DNA of 64,000 bases, from positions 46,931,001 through 46,995,000 of the forward strand of contig CM074858.1 of the NCBI GenBank assembly GCA_037501455.1. The letters are read 5' to 3'. Every line of letters begins with the position of its first letter. The first letter of the stretch is position 1. The stretch is from Lantana camara. Lineage: Eukaryota > Streptophyta > Magnoliopsida > Lamiales > Verbenaceae. Made by a program: the position numbers and the translations under genes. Below the pieces are notes generated by a model. That model was not told the origin of the DNA. It saw only the letters and a list, made by a program, of their open reading frames with translations, and ran no database searches. Of the stretch, positions 11,373-23,252 are shown piece by piece.

Positions 11373-13218
11373 TGTTGGAAAACACGAATCAGAAAGCAGT
11401 GGAATTTAAAAAAATTTCCCAACAAAAGGATCTTGGACTCGCAAACGTGTATCCAAATTCGTAGAGATAGAAAACTTACTCTTCTTTTATTCTTTCTTGA
11501 AACGTTTCAAGCCACCCAAGAACGCTCTTCTCGCGGCTTGTTCCCCTCTCCTTGGTAAAGCTCGAATCTTCAAACTTCTAACTTGAACCTCTCTAGAGAT
11601 AGTCCACCAACTTGATCACAATCTAACTAGTAAGGATGATAGTTCTCTAGTTAGTGTTTAGGCTTAACCTAGTGTTTTATTTAATCTTAGAGAAAGAGCG
11701 TAAGGATTTGGTCCCTCTCTCTCCTATTACTTGATCATCAAGTAATTTCTAACTTTGACTTTGAATTCTAATTCAAATCAACTTTCAAGAGAGCTAAAAT
11801 ATCCAAACTATTTTTGGATAATTTTATACTTTATTTATTTAAAATAAATAACTTATTTTATCTAATTAATTAATTCATAATTAATTAACTAGATTATTTT
11901 TCTCCAAAATAAGACTTTCTTTTTAATTCAAAATTAAACCAAAGTCTATTAAATAATCAACTCATTTAATTTTTTAATATATATATACAATATATATATT
12001 CACACGTGTGGGACACGTGTCACAAGGACACGTGTCACTCACGTGACCCACACGTGTGCCTTCACACGTGTGGAACCCTCTAGGCTCGATTAACTCGTTT
12101 AATCATTTTAAAGCCTCAACTCATGTAACCAAGTTGTTGTGTGTGACCCTCTAGGTTCTCAATTCAATTAGCAGTGACCCTAATTAATTAATTCACTAAT
12201 TAATTAATTAGTCCACAGATTAAACGACCATAGTCTAGCAACAGGTGTTTAACCCCTAACTGAATTGGAATGTTCGGATTCGACATAACCTTTAAGTCAT
12301 TGATTCATGTGAGATACAATCCTCCTACTTACTATCTCTCAACCAAGATCTAGGGCAAGGGAATAAGCAGAACCCTAATAATCCGGTCTTAAAGCTAAGT
12401 GCATTTCATATCCATTTAATCTCAATCCAAGAAACCCTTTTCTTGATGTCTTGATCTTCTGCCTTGGCCAAGGACTCCATATGGCATATGAATGACTTAC
12501 ACAATAAGAGATCACCTTGCAAATACAAGTGTTGGTCCTTTCTTGATTCTCATTCACTTTCATGAATCACTTGTGCAGCCCCAGCGTAAGCCTTGAATCA
12601 GTTGTCTAAAGCGACACCCTTTAAAGCTTTTACCTAAGACTACAGAGTTAACTCATAAAGTGACAAGGAACCTCAAGTCTAAGGATCAATTAATCACATC
12701 AATGACTCGTGAGATATTTCCTAATCTGGAAGTTTCCATTTCCTGAAATAGAAACTTTCTTTGCCATTTAGGAATGTTCTCACACTGGGTAACTCAGTGA
12801 ACTTACTTATTAAAGTAAGCACCCTCATGTATCACGAACGTATCAACTATACACTTTGCACCTCCATGAAACAAGGTGGTCCTTCTTAAGGGCGTGACCC
12901 TACAAGCAAGCCTTAGAGGAGTCAGGTTGACACTCCCACTGTCTGTAGGACTCATCGGCTTGGAGTATCTTACTAATCATGACTTATGTGATATAGGGCT
13001 CGTTTCATGAACCATTTCACCTAAATGGTAGAGTCCTAAAGTCATCAGGATTAGGGGAGTTCTCATACATGCAGAGCTAAAGTAAACGCATACCAAACAA
13101 GAGCATATAAAGAAGTGTTGCCTCAATTCGTTATTTCATTCAAAGATTGTCTGTGATTACAATAAGGAAAAGCACAAAGCGGATATACAATCGGCTTTCT
13201 AGGGCACTATTCCTAACA
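11373..13218 (-). repeat. Copia 5' LTR (1846 bp), promoter region deleted
   Basis: It starts TGTTGGAAAACACG and ends CCTAACA. Compared with the 3' LTR it lacks 112 bp (3724-3835 there), replaced by four bases near 11694. The lost piece includes the TATA box. It has an extra ATTAATTA-rich stretch near 12185-12210. Transcription of this copy from its own 5' LTR is therefore doubtful. Confidence 0.92.
12001..12073. promoter_or_regulatory. G-box cluster in the copia 5' LTR
   Basis: Six intact CACGTG cores lie in 73 bp, including the one decayed to CACGTA in the 3' LTR copy. Confidence 0.7.
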
Positions 13219-13223
13219 CTATG
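13219..13223. repeat. Target site duplication of the copia element, right copy
   Basis: CTATG directly follows the LTR end at 13218 and matches 3396-3400. Confidence 0.9.
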
Positions 13224-14846
13224 GCTCAACACAAGTAACGAAATGGGAAGTCCGCACCCGTATCAAACCATAGCGAACGGGAGAGAAACAAAACAATCCT
13301 CCTAAGCTAGGCGGAACTTAGACCCTGCAATTATAACCAATCAACAAGACATAATGCAACGGAGAACTAAATTCAAACACATGCATTGGCCACGACCTAT
13401 AGAAATTAATCACACGAACCGTAAGCATACTTGGGCTCCTCAGGCCTCTTTTAAATTAATGACAAAGCCGGAAAGAGCAATTCAATAGCAAATATACACA
13501 GTTTCAAGTTCATAATCTTACAAAGTTGAATCATACACAATTTAAATACATATGCGAGTGCAGAGACGCTTCTAACTTAACTTGACCGACTCAAAGACTC
13601 AACACAACTCCGCCTAGCTTGAAACTCCAAAGCCAAGCCTGCACACTAAAGTGTTGGGGAGGGAGAGGGTCAGTCTCTAGAAGACTGAGTGAGCAGGAGC
13701 GATATTCGTATATATAAAAACATGCACATGCAAGTCATAAATCCCGAGCAAGGTTTTAGTTAAAATTAGTTCCCAAAAGGCAAGAGAATCATTAAGTAAT
13801 GCTTTGACTTTACGACTAATCATATTAATTCATTACGTTCATAATTCATACATAAACATAAAGGCTCAGCGAGTGAGCGTGCATTATCTCCAACCAAATT
13901 CCGACCGTGCACGACAAATATCATTAATACATTAAATAGGTGATGATGTAATATATCATAATACACACAGATCATATATCATATCATAAGACATAGTCGT
14001 TTGGGCAATCCGTGTCCCGGCCTTCCCGCACGGTGCATATCAATCATAACATAATCATACTAATAAAATAAGTTCCAACCTTCTTCCTCTAGGTGGTGGA
14101 CGGGTTTGCAAGGCCCGGCCACCTAATCATATCAATTTGGCTATGAGGTTCATCAGTCCTCAAAGCCCGATTAGCGTTTCCTCGTCAAAAACTCCTTGAC
14201 GAGGTCCGTTTCGCCGTTAAACATAAATGGAATCAGCACATGTGATCACCGTCGGCCCTTGCCTCCCCGGATAGCCACATGTACTAAATTCCTGGGCCCG
14301 TGAATATAACATACATGTATAATCTCGCCAAAACATTCATGTAATGAGAAACATAATACATTTCACGATTCATAAGAAACATAACATATTTCATAATTCA
14401 TTTGAAAAAGTGTTTACTCGATGAATATTTACTCGATGACTCTACTTTAGAAGTAACATATATATATATAAGATTTTGGCCAAAAGTGTCACATAAGGTT
14501 GTAGGGTTTAGTATGTAACTAGAATGAAAACACCCTCACCCCTCGAACAAGGCGATACAAGGGTACGAGTTACCGAGTGCCTAGTTGATCAAGATTTCCC
14601 CACCCTGGATATAAACTGTACGAAAGACAACGTAACATGTTCGTGAGACTCAAGACTCCAAATGAACCATATAAGACGCCCGACAATGAAATGAATATGA
14701 TATGAAGGCGTGAAAGATGATATTATTTCATGAAAAGGTTCATGTGCACTATTAAGGCATTTAGGGGACATAATCAAGCCATTCATTCATTCATTTCATT
14801 CAAATTCATAAATTCACATTTCATATCAATTCAATCCAAGGATTTC
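13224..14846 (-). repeat. Element A, 5' LTR, continuation
   Basis: A-type LTR sequence continues after the copia insertion. Its blocks parallel those of the D LTR in order: the CAGTCT/AGACTG hairpin (13671-13687), the hairpin region 14090-14285, and the ATTCATAAATTCAT-like stretch near 14800. It is cut at 14846 by array D; ATTTC at 14842-14846 would be the left target duplication of D, but the right copy is outside the window. No gene seen. Confidence 0.65.
14090..14285. other. Three consecutive hairpins in the A LTR
   Basis: Arms: 14090-14096 with 14119-14125 (7 bp); CCTCGTCAA 14180-14188 with TTGACGAGG 14196-14204 (9 bp, loop of 7); AGCACATGTG 14235-14244 with CACATGTACT 14276-14285 (9 of 10 pairs). 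The last two have counterparts in D and B with changed but still paired bases. Confidence 0.65.
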
Positions 14847-15295
14847 TGTAGCACCCGAGCGTAAGGTACCACATCCCCCGCACCGGGACCCGACCCGTAT
14901 ATGAAATGAAAGTCCATACACGTGCCAAATCCACGGCGAATGGGCATACAACACACACGCTATGCGAGGCGGGACTAACCCTTAAACCATTCAACTCAAG
15001 AAAACATCAAATCAGAGTTAAAATAGAATGCGGAAGCAAGAACTACATAGCATATATACCGTGAGCCACCAAGCTCCAAGAATAGATATACAAATGCATT
15101 CCATTATTCAACGGCGCTCATGGCCTACAAAAATCATAACGCTCCAAGCATAAACTATGATTAAATACAAAAGTAATGAGAGTATGAACATATGAGACTG
15201 AAAAGAAGTGCTAAACATAAATGCAAGACCTAGACGACTTGTATTCCCGCCTAGCACTCCTATACCTGCACAAAACAACTGAAAACAACCGGGTT

Positions 15296-15312
15296 CAGTC
15301 TAAAAGAGACTG
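15296..15312. other. Conserved hairpin CAGTCT-N5-AGACTG in the D LTR
   Basis: A 6-bp stem with loop AAAAG. The same stem occurs in the A LTR with a different loop (13671-13687, CTAGA) and in the B LTR (35937-35953). Confidence 0.6.
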
Positions 15313-15706
15313 GTGGGTATAAAAATGGGCATAAAATATATAATATCGCATAAATTAAACACATACATGCAAGCCCTAATCCCGTGTGATGTTTGATAAG
15401 AACTTACCAAGTGGTTAAAATAAAAACGAAACATGAACGGGATTACGACGTTCATATTCATTCATAATTAGTCATAGGGTTATAAGCTCGGCGAGTGAGC
15501 GTGCACCATCTCCAACCTTCTCCTCGTGTAAGCATATCATAATTATTGGTTGTCATACATATCTTTCGTGCACATACATAAATGATCATAATCATACATA
15601 TACACCTTCTTCCTCCGTGTGGTGGACAAGTTAGCCAGACCTGACCACCGGTTCATACATAATGGCTAGTGAGGTACATGAATCCTCAAAAGCCCGACTA
15701 GCATTT

Positions 15707-15810
15707 CCTCGTCAAAACTCCTAACGAGGTCCGTTTCGTCGTAAATTTGGTTGGAACTAGTGTATGGGATCACCGTCGGCCCTTGCCTCCCCGGATTTCC
15801 ACATACACTA
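15707..15810. other. Two conserved hairpins in the D LTR
   Basis: Stem 1 is CCTCGT 15707-15712 with ACGAGG 15724-15729. Stem 2 is TAGTGTATG 15758-15766 with CATACACTA 15802-15810. Stem 2 pairs G-C where the B LTR pairs A-T. Confidence 0.65.
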
Positions 15811-16434
15811 AGTCCCTAGGCCCGTGAACATAACATTATCGCGCCAAAATCATAAGGTAGGATTTCATAATTAAAAAGGGGTCATACGTTTGAAATCATT
15901 TACCCGAAATGACTTGATAGATAGAAATATACTATTTTGGCTTAAAACTTTGCACATAAGGGATATATACGGTTGTTTTAACTAGTAGAAGAAAAACCCA
16001 CCTTTACCAAAGCAAAAGAAAGGTACAAGCGTCTCAAGGCTCGCCCTCGCCTCCGACCAAACCCGAATCTGTGCAAAAGAAAAGGTATGAGACTCAATGA
16101 CCACATATGACGCTCGGCAATGAAGTGCATATCACATGAATGCATAAATGATCATATTATATCAATAAAATGTTCATGTGCACTATTAAGAGATTTAAAT
16201 CATATAATCACATCATTCGTTCATATATTTCATTCAATTTCATAGGTTCATAAATTCATAATTCATAATGCATATCCATTAATCTAAAATCCATTTAATA
16301 AGCATAACACATATTATTCAAATTCACATTTAGGAATAAAATAAATAATTGGAACGTTCAATCAATAGTCGGTAATTAAATACGCGAAATAGAAATCAAT
16401 TAATTTCTAAAATTAAATTAAATCAAATAATATT

Positions 16435-16496
16435 TAAAATATATAATAAATATATATAATATAATATATATATATAATATAATAACATATATATAC

Positions 16497-16550
<54 letters not shown>
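16435..16550. repeat. TA-rich microsatellite in the D LTR
   Basis: TA dinucleotides dominate, with an uninterrupted tract at about 16499-16550. The counterpart in the middle LTR is at 61015-61132. Confidence 0.9.
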
Positions 16551-16551
<1 letters not shown>

Positions 16552-16720
16552 GTACACACACACAAACATACCCATGCATGCATTATATATTACAATATAT
16601 ACAATACATTAAAGCATGCAACACTCCAACCATGCATGCAACTCACGCACACACCATGCAAATAAATTACAGCAGCAGCAACAGTCCCTGGAACGCAGCA
16701 AAATAAATCAAGAAAAACGG

Positions 16721-16846
16721 GGTGACACCCCCGTGTCACCTCCCAAGACTAGACCGAGACACCCCCGTGTCTCGGTACAGCAATTCCAGGCCCAGACTGC
16801 ACCCCCGTTCCTCGTTGGAACGGCCAGAAATGGTACCCCCGTGCCA
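16721..16846. other. Palindromes with a C4 loop in the D LTR
   Basis: GGTGACAC-CCCC-GTGTCACC at 16721-16740; arms ACCGAGAC.. and ..GTCTCGGT at 16753-16776 (10-bp arms, C4 loop); TGGTAC-CCCC-GTGCCA at 16831-16846, with one mismatch here but perfect in the middle LTR. A further CACCCCCGTTCC copy lies near 16799. Confidence 0.85.
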
Positions 16847-18479
16847 CGAACCAGAAACACCCCTGTTCTCGGACAGCAAAACGCAGAAACAGAGCAGCCC
16901 TTATGTACGAGAAATGCAAGTAACCAAGGCAGCTATACAAGGTACAAATTGCAGCACAAACTCAACAAGAACACACACCACAAAGCCACAAAATGGACAG
17001 CAAAGAGAGAAGGAAAAATCAGCAGTTTTTGACAGCAATCCTCACGCCAAAACAGAGCAAAACTCGAAGAAAACAGGGCATGCTTGCATTCAATTAATCC
17101 GACTTAGTTCAGGTCCATAAGTCCCTCAAATGTGCAGAAAAACATCATAAATCCAACACATAATTCAGTCCCAAACAAGCTCAAACAAGAAAGCAACCGT
17201 ACGTGACACACATGTGGGATTTTCTTAAAATTTCATAAATGATATCTCTTAAATATCTCAACAACCACGAAATCAATGATCATAAATGATATTAGGAAGT
17301 CAAAACAATCAATCTCAAGCTTGGAATCAATCAAAACCATTGAGAAACGAAGGAGATCAACATTTGCCCAAAATCACCCCATTTTCGGAAAAACCCCAGA
17401 AGTTCTCGAATCCATGCTCAAAATCATGAATGAAAGGATGAAAATGATCAGAATTAAACATATAATACAACCCTAAACTTACCTTGATGATTGGATGAAG
17501 TTTGGATGAGATTTGAGCTCCAAAATCTCCAAGTGGTGGAGGGTTACGGGACTGGAATGAAGAGCAGTAGCTTTGGCTGAGTTTTGGGGGTTGTGTGAGG
17601 GATATCTTGGTTATGGCTTGATATGTCATGATAGGTGGTTGAGTTAGGGATCTAAAGAATCAAACCATGGTTAATTTGGTTATGCTTTGGACAAGATATG
17701 GCTGATTTTGTACAACAAGGTCAAATTGGTCGCCGATTCGTTTTTCGGTTGGATTTCGGAGGTTCAAACGACTTAGGAAAAATATAAGGCTAAGTTTACT
17801 AAACTCAAATTTTCGTTACGAGTTCAGCCGAGTTGACGGAACTCGAATCCGAGTTCCCGAGCTCAAGATATTAAATTCGGAACCAAGGGTACGCTAAGTG
17901 CTCGTTAGCCCCCGATTTGGTTCCTCCAATCAAATTAAATTCGTTAACAAATCAAATGAATTTGAAAATATAAACCGAGCATAAAATCATGTTCATAACA
18001 CATATATTTACGACATACTACAAATTCATGGCAATTCGATATCATATCATATAAGAACGATGCACAAAATGAACAACATGCATATCCCAAGCAATTCATG
18101 CATAAATACATAAAAATTTCATACATATACATTAACTCCATGCATAATATATTAATTCCCATGCAAAAATGAAATAAATCGACAAATTCTAATATTAAAT
18201 AAATCATATTAGGTCACATAATTAATTAGCTAAAACATGATTAATTAACATAACATATAATTAGCATAATCATTAAATTAATAATAATATAAATAAACAT
18301 ATATATATATAATACGAAATATATATATAAGATTAATAATAAATTAAAATAAAATATAATAAAATAAAATAATAACAATTATAATAAAATTAAATATAAA
18401 ACACGTAAAAACAATTAATTTGCGCAATTTGGTAAACACATACGTCGTACCTTTATGTCCGAAAAGTCGGGGCGTTACA

Positions 18480-18497
18480 ATCTCTCCCCCTTAAAAG
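18480..18497 (-). other. Polypurine tract, D interior 1
   Basis: The minus strand reads CTTTTAAGGGGGAGAGAT directly against the LTR. The same tract is found at 63071-63088 and, on the plus strand in B, at 39751-39768. Confidence 0.9.
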
Positions 18498-18512
18498 AAT
18501 CCGTCCTCGGAT

Positions 18513-19229
18513 TCATTGCTCGCTCGAAAATAACTCGGGGTGAAACCTTTTCATCTTATCCTCCGTCTCCCACGTAGCCTCTTCGGTTTTATCACTTCTC
18601 CAAAGAACCTTGACTAGTGGAATACGCCGATTTCGAAGTTCCTGAAATTTTCGATCCAATATCTTAATCGGCCTCTGAACGAAGGTGAGATCCGGTTCTA
18701 ATTCCACTTCTTCAACCAGTAGAACCTCGGACTCGTCTCGATAATACTTTTGGAGCTGTGAAACATGAAACACGTTATGAATTCCAGTCAAACTCGGAGG
18801 CAAGTCCAATCGATAGGCCGTATCCCCAATCTTCTCCAAAATCTCATATGGTCCCATATACCGAGGGTTTAATTTTCCTCCTCGTCCAATCCTTGAGAAC
18901 CCTTTTCGTGGAGAAGCCTTTAAGAAAACCCTATCTCCAATCTCAAACTCCAAATTCTTTCTCCGAAGATCTGCATAACTCTTTTGTCGATCCTGAGCGG
19001 CCTTCATCCGTTGTCTAATTATCTGGACCTTATCAATAGCCTCTTGTACAGTCTTAGAGGGTTTTTCCTTCTTTTCCCCTCTTTTAATCCCTTCTTGCTT
19101 GGTCCAATTCCATTCCTCTAAGTCAAAGAACAATGGTGATCGACATTTACGTCCATAAAGAGCTTCATAAGGGGCCATTTCTATCGAGGCTTTATAGCTA
19201 TTATTGTAAGCAAACTCGATTAACGGCAA
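18513..19229 (-). pseudogene. D pol, integrase C-terminus and chromodomain
   Basis: A 238-codon open frame continues integrase after a TAG at 19230-19232. It begins [16 protein letters not shown] and contains [15 protein letters not shown], the GPYEIL and [11 protein letters not shown] stretches of the C-terminal domain, and a terminal chromodomain ([12 protein letters not shown]...VKVLW...EEATWETED). Chromodomains of this type bind histone marks and steer integration into heterochromatin; that is family knowledge. It ends SSEQ at a natural stop 16 bp from the polypurine tract. Confidence 0.92.
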
Positions 19230-20297
19230 CTACTCATTCCACGAGCTTTGAAAGTCCAATGCACATGCTCTCAACAGATCCTCCAGATACTTAATTAACC
19301 TTTCTGATTGTCCGTCGGTCTGAGGATGCAAAGCTGTGCTGAATTGAAGCCTTGTTCCCAAACACTTCTGTAATTCTTGCCATAACCGTGAAGTAAATCT
19401 GGGATCCCGATCTGAGACAATACTAACAGGTACACCATGAAGCCTGACAATCTCATCATTGTATCTCTTGGCCAACTTACTCACTTTATCGGACATCCTG
19501 ATAGTAAGAAAACGAGCCGATTTCGTCAACCTGTCCACGATAACCCAAATTCCATCAAAACCTCCTCTCACTTTTGGTAATCCTGAAACAAAATCCATAG
19601 TTATTTGTTCCCATTTCCACTCTGGGATAGGCAATGGTCGAAGTAGCCCCGATGGCTTTTGATGTTCTGCCTTTACCACTTGACAAGTCATACAATGTTT
19701 CACGAAGTTGATAACATCCCGTTTCAATCCATTCCACCAATAGAATTGCTTAAGATCCTTATACATTTTGTTCCCTCCGGGATGTATCGAATACCCTGAC
19801 CGATGGGCTTCCTCAAGAATAATCCTTTTTAACTCTTCCGGGACAACTACTCTATTCTTGAATCTTAGAAGTCCCGTATCATCAAACCCAAACGGACACT
19901 CTGAATCAGCTCGAGCTTTCTTAGCTAATTTCTGAACCTCGGGATCAATCCTCTGAGCATCAAATAATCTCTGTTTAATATCTGGTTGAACCGTAATATT
20001 CCGAACACTAGCCCTCAGTCTGAACAACTCATTCTCATCTCCAATTTCCACTTTCACATTGGACACGCTAGCTTTCCGACTAAGCGCATCCGCGACCAAA
20101 TTGGCTTTGCCGGGATGGTATCGGATTGTACACTCATAATCCGCCAAAAGTTCCATCCAACGCCGTTGTCTCTTATTCAATTCCTTTTGTGAGAATAAGT
20201 ATTGAAGACTCTTATGATCGGAAAAGACCTCGAACGAAATTCCATAAAGATAGGGTCTCCACTTACCCAAAGCAAAGATCACTGCCGCTAATTCCAA
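19230..20297 (-). pseudogene. D pol, RNase H and integrase catalytic core
   Basis: A 355-codon open frame. RNase H C-terminal motifs come first ([30 protein letters not shown]). Then follow the integrase zinc-binding HHCC ([21 protein letters not shown]), the catalytic Asp in TMDFVSGLP, Asp in IVSDRDPRF and Glu in GQSERLIKY. It ends SSWNE-TAG at 19230-19232, where B at the same place has CAG. A one-base deletion near 20320 separates it from the reverse transcriptase frame. Confidence 0.92.
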
Positions 20298-21121
20298 ATC
20301 ATGAGTGGGGTAGTTCTTTCATGCTCTTTTAATTTCCTTGAGGCATAGGCGATTACTCTTCCATTCTGCATCAACACACATCCCAAACCTTCCTTTGAGG
20401 CGTCCGTATAAACTGTGTAACCTTCTGTACCTTCGGGAAGCGCTAATACAGGAGCGATGGTCAACTTCTCCTTTAAAAGTTGAATGCTAGCTTCACATCC
20501 CTCGTCCCACTCAAACTTAACCGTTTTCTTAGTCAATCGGGTTAAAGGAGCCGCAATCTTCGAAAAATCTTGTACAAATCTCCGATAGTAGCCTGCCAAA
20601 CCCAAGAAACTCCTTACTTCTGAAGCATTTTTCGGGCTTTGCCATTGAATAACCGTCTCAATCTTAGAAGGGTCTACCTCCAAACCTTTCCTTGAAATAA
20701 TATGACCCAATAATGCTACCCGATCAATCCAAAACTCGCATTTGCTAAACTTAGCATACAACCGATGTTCCCTTAAGGTGTCCAACACGATTCTGAGGTG
20801 CCTGGCATGATCCTCCGGAGTTCTCGAGTAAACCAAGATGTCATCGATGAAGATTACCACAAACTTATCCAAATAGGGCCGGAAAATTCGATGCATCATA
20901 TCCATAAAAGCAGCCGGAGCATTAGTCAATCCAAAAGGCATCACTACGAACTCGTAGTGTCCATACCGGGTGTTAAATCCCGTCTTCGGAATGTCCTCTT
21001 CCCGGATCTTCAATTGATAATATCCTTGTCTCAAGTCCAATTTTGAGTAAACCCCCGAACCTTGTAACATGTCGAATAAATCCTCAATATGGGGCAAAGG
21101 ATACTTATTCTTTACGGTCAT
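20288..21121 (-). pseudogene. D pol, reverse transcriptase
   Basis: A 277-codon open frame with [37 protein letters not shown] and the catalytic FIDDILVYS box. It runs into the first RNase H motif ([10 protein letters not shown]) and leaves the frame at about 20320 (HERTTPLM instead of the family's NYPTHD), which fits a one-base deletion. The N-terminus is cut off by TAA at 21137-21139, where the family has a Tyr codon (TAC to TAA). Confidence 0.92.
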
Positions 21122-21136
21122 CCGATTAAGCTCCCG

Positions 21137-23038
21137 TTAATCTATACACATTCTTAAGGTTCCATCATTTTTCTTAACAAAGAGAACCGGAGCACCCCAA
21201 GGTGACGAACTTGGTCGTATATATCCAACTTTGAGGAATTCCTCTAATTGAATCTTTAACTCATTCAATTCGGCCGGTGCCATCCGATACGGAGTCTTAG
21301 AATACGGTGTGGATCCTGGATGTAAGTCAATAACGGACTCAATCTCACGGTCTGGTGGTAAAGAACTCAAATTCTTCGGAAACACATCGGAGAAATCCTT
21401 AACAACCGCGGTATCCTCCAACTTAACTTGATCTTTCGGCCTATTAAGAAGGTAAGCAATAAATCTCGTTGCTTCTTTTCTCATCAACTTGTGAGCTTCC
21501 ATATAAGGCAAGAGAGATACCGTCCTTGATCCACTACCAATCACCAATTCTTTCCCCAAAATCACCTTCTTCGCAAAACAATCAACATTGGCCCGATGCC
21601 TGGACAACCAGTCCATACCCAAGATAGCTCCATACCTCTTCATGGGCATAATAATTAAATCAGCCGGATACTCTTTTCCTTCAATCAAAACTGAACACTC
21701 CCGAACCAACTGATCTGTCTGAAGACTCCCTCCAAGTGGCGAACTCACCAAATAATAAGAAGAAAGACAAATAACAGGCAAACACAGAGTGGCAACTATA
21801 TCACAAGAAATAAAGAAATGCGTGGCACCCGGATCAAAGAGTGAATGAATGTTCATGTTATGTATGCATAGGGTACCTTCTACCACGGCTGTGGGATCAA
21901 TCTCTGCATCTTGCTCCTCACCCTCGAGGGCATAAGCACGAGCCTGAATCATGGGCCTTTGGACTCCCTTTTGAAATCCCGGATTCTTGTCGGGACATGT
22001 ATCCACCATATGATCAGCTTTTCCACATATTAGGCATAAACCCAACCTCTTCCAGCATTTGTGATAGTTGTGAGTTGGCCCTCCACAATACGTGCATGGT
22101 GGCTTGGATAATCGTACTTCACTTGGAATTTGTCGATCTGAAGATGTTACGGGTAAAGCCTTTGGAGCTTGGGAAGCTTGTCCTCCCATTCGTGGTCTCT
22201 TGAAAGGACCTTTGGGTAGAGGAGTAGCTTGAACCATAGGTCGTTTTCCCGAACTTGTTCCAGAACCTCGCCCCATCGGTGGCCTAAAAATCGGATCTTT
22301 CTTCTTATACTCCTCTTCTTGAACTAGAGCCCTTTGTACCGTATCGGTAAAAGACTCGAAATTGTGACCCGCCTGACCGTGTCTCAAATCCTGTCTTAAC
22401 CCCGCAATGAACTTCCTTGACTTTCTCTTCTCATCCCGAGTGACATGAGGAGCATATTTCCCAAGTCTATTAAATACGGCGAGGTATTGAGTCACCGTAC
22501 GCGTACCTTGCTTTAGATCCATGAATTCTTGCTCCTTCCTCTCTCTTACTACTTCCGGTAGAAAGCATTCTCTGAATTCTCTCTTGAAGACCTCCCAAGT
22601 CACTTCCTCTTCATCCACTTCAAGTTTCTCTCTAGTTCGTTCCCACCATTCGTACGCATCTCCATCCAGTTGGAATATAGCAAATTGGGCCTTCTCTTGC
22701 GTGGTGAATTGTCGGACTCCAAATATCCTCTCTAATCGTATCAACCAACCCTCCGAGACCGCATCGTCAATGGAACCAGAAAACCGGGGGAGGGGGGGGT
22801 TGTAGCTCAAAAACACCCCATGATGATCTCTATTGTTATGGTTTAGAGGAGGAGCTTGTTGTTCTGCTTGTTGTGGTGGGGGAGCTTGAGCCCTCCGATG
22901 CTCTACATAATTGAAAATCGCTTCCATGAAATTTCCCATGTCCATTGGTGGTGCTTGTGGTTGGGGTGGAGGCGTAGGGGATCGGTCATGATGACGACGA
23001 TGTCCGGGAGATCTCTCACGATGTCTACGTGGAGGCAT
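21137..23038 (-). pseudogene. D gag, protease and reverse transcriptase N-terminus
   Basis: The start ATG is at 23038 (MPPRRHRERS); upstream in-frame codons lack an ATG. Numbering from codon 23047: an Arg/Pro-rich N-terminus (1-70), gag domain with WLIRLERIFG and AYEWWERTRE (about 100-215), two CCHC zinc knuckles (318-331 and 338-351), and the protease catalytic D-P-G at 405-407 (FDPGATHFF). It reaches the start of reverse transcriptase (RMCID) and stops at TAA 21137-21139. Apart from this one codon the gag-pol fusion is open. Gag packages the RNA and protease processes the polyprotein. Confidence 0.92.
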
Positions 23039-23232
23039 CCTGTTCAAGAAATACTGAAATGCATGCTATTTCTAGTCCATGCATCCAAGTGCAATTAATT
23101 CGATCAAAATTCAAGATTTAAGGCACACAAGCACGTAAACAATGCATATGCAACACATTGACAAGTTGTTCCTAAAGCCGAACGACTTAACTGACTCAAC
23201 ACGACACTAGAGCCCAGGTTTTGCAACCCTAA

Positions 23233-23244
23233 GCTCTGATACCA
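23233..23244 (-). promoter_or_regulatory. Primer binding site, D interior 1
   Basis: The minus strand reads TGGTATCAGAGC, 8 bp inside the middle LTR, which starts at 23253. Confidence 0.92.
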
Positions 23245-23252
23245 CATAAGGA

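Larger units (their letters stand above)
3401..13218 (-). mobile_element. Ty1/copia LTR retrotransposon, complete but decayed
   Basis: A full element on the minus strand is bounded by LTRs at 3401-5337 and 11373-13218, with CTATG duplicated on both sides. Order along the element is 5' LTR (right), primer site, a 2.1-kb leader, gag, protease, integrase, reverse transcriptase, RNase H, purine tract, 3' LTR (left). Integrase before reverse transcriptase defines Ty1/copia. The reading frame is broken by at least three nonsense codons and a deletion around 6735, and the 5' LTR has lost its TATA region, so this copy should be inactive. I did not assign it to a copia lineage. Confidence 0.95.
14847..18479 (-). 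repeat. Array D, left LTR (3633 bp)
   Basis: It starts TGTAGCACCCGAGCG and ends GGGGCGTTACA, giving TGTAACGCCCC...GGGTGCTACA on the coding strand. It contains conserved hairpins (15296-15312, 15707-15810), a long TA tract (about 16435-16550) and palindromes with C4 loops (16721-16846). By eye it differs from the middle LTR by roughly one base per 60-100. Open frames inside (16616-17120, 17276-17629, 17944-18207) are not supported as genes. Confidence 0.93.

Noticed and set aside
21137..23038. Integrated pararetrovirus (caulimovirus-like) as source of the gypsy-type pol
   Set aside because: LTRs, target duplications, initiator tRNA primer sites, integrase and chromodomain are present and no movement protein is seen; these are Ty3/gypsy retrotransposons.
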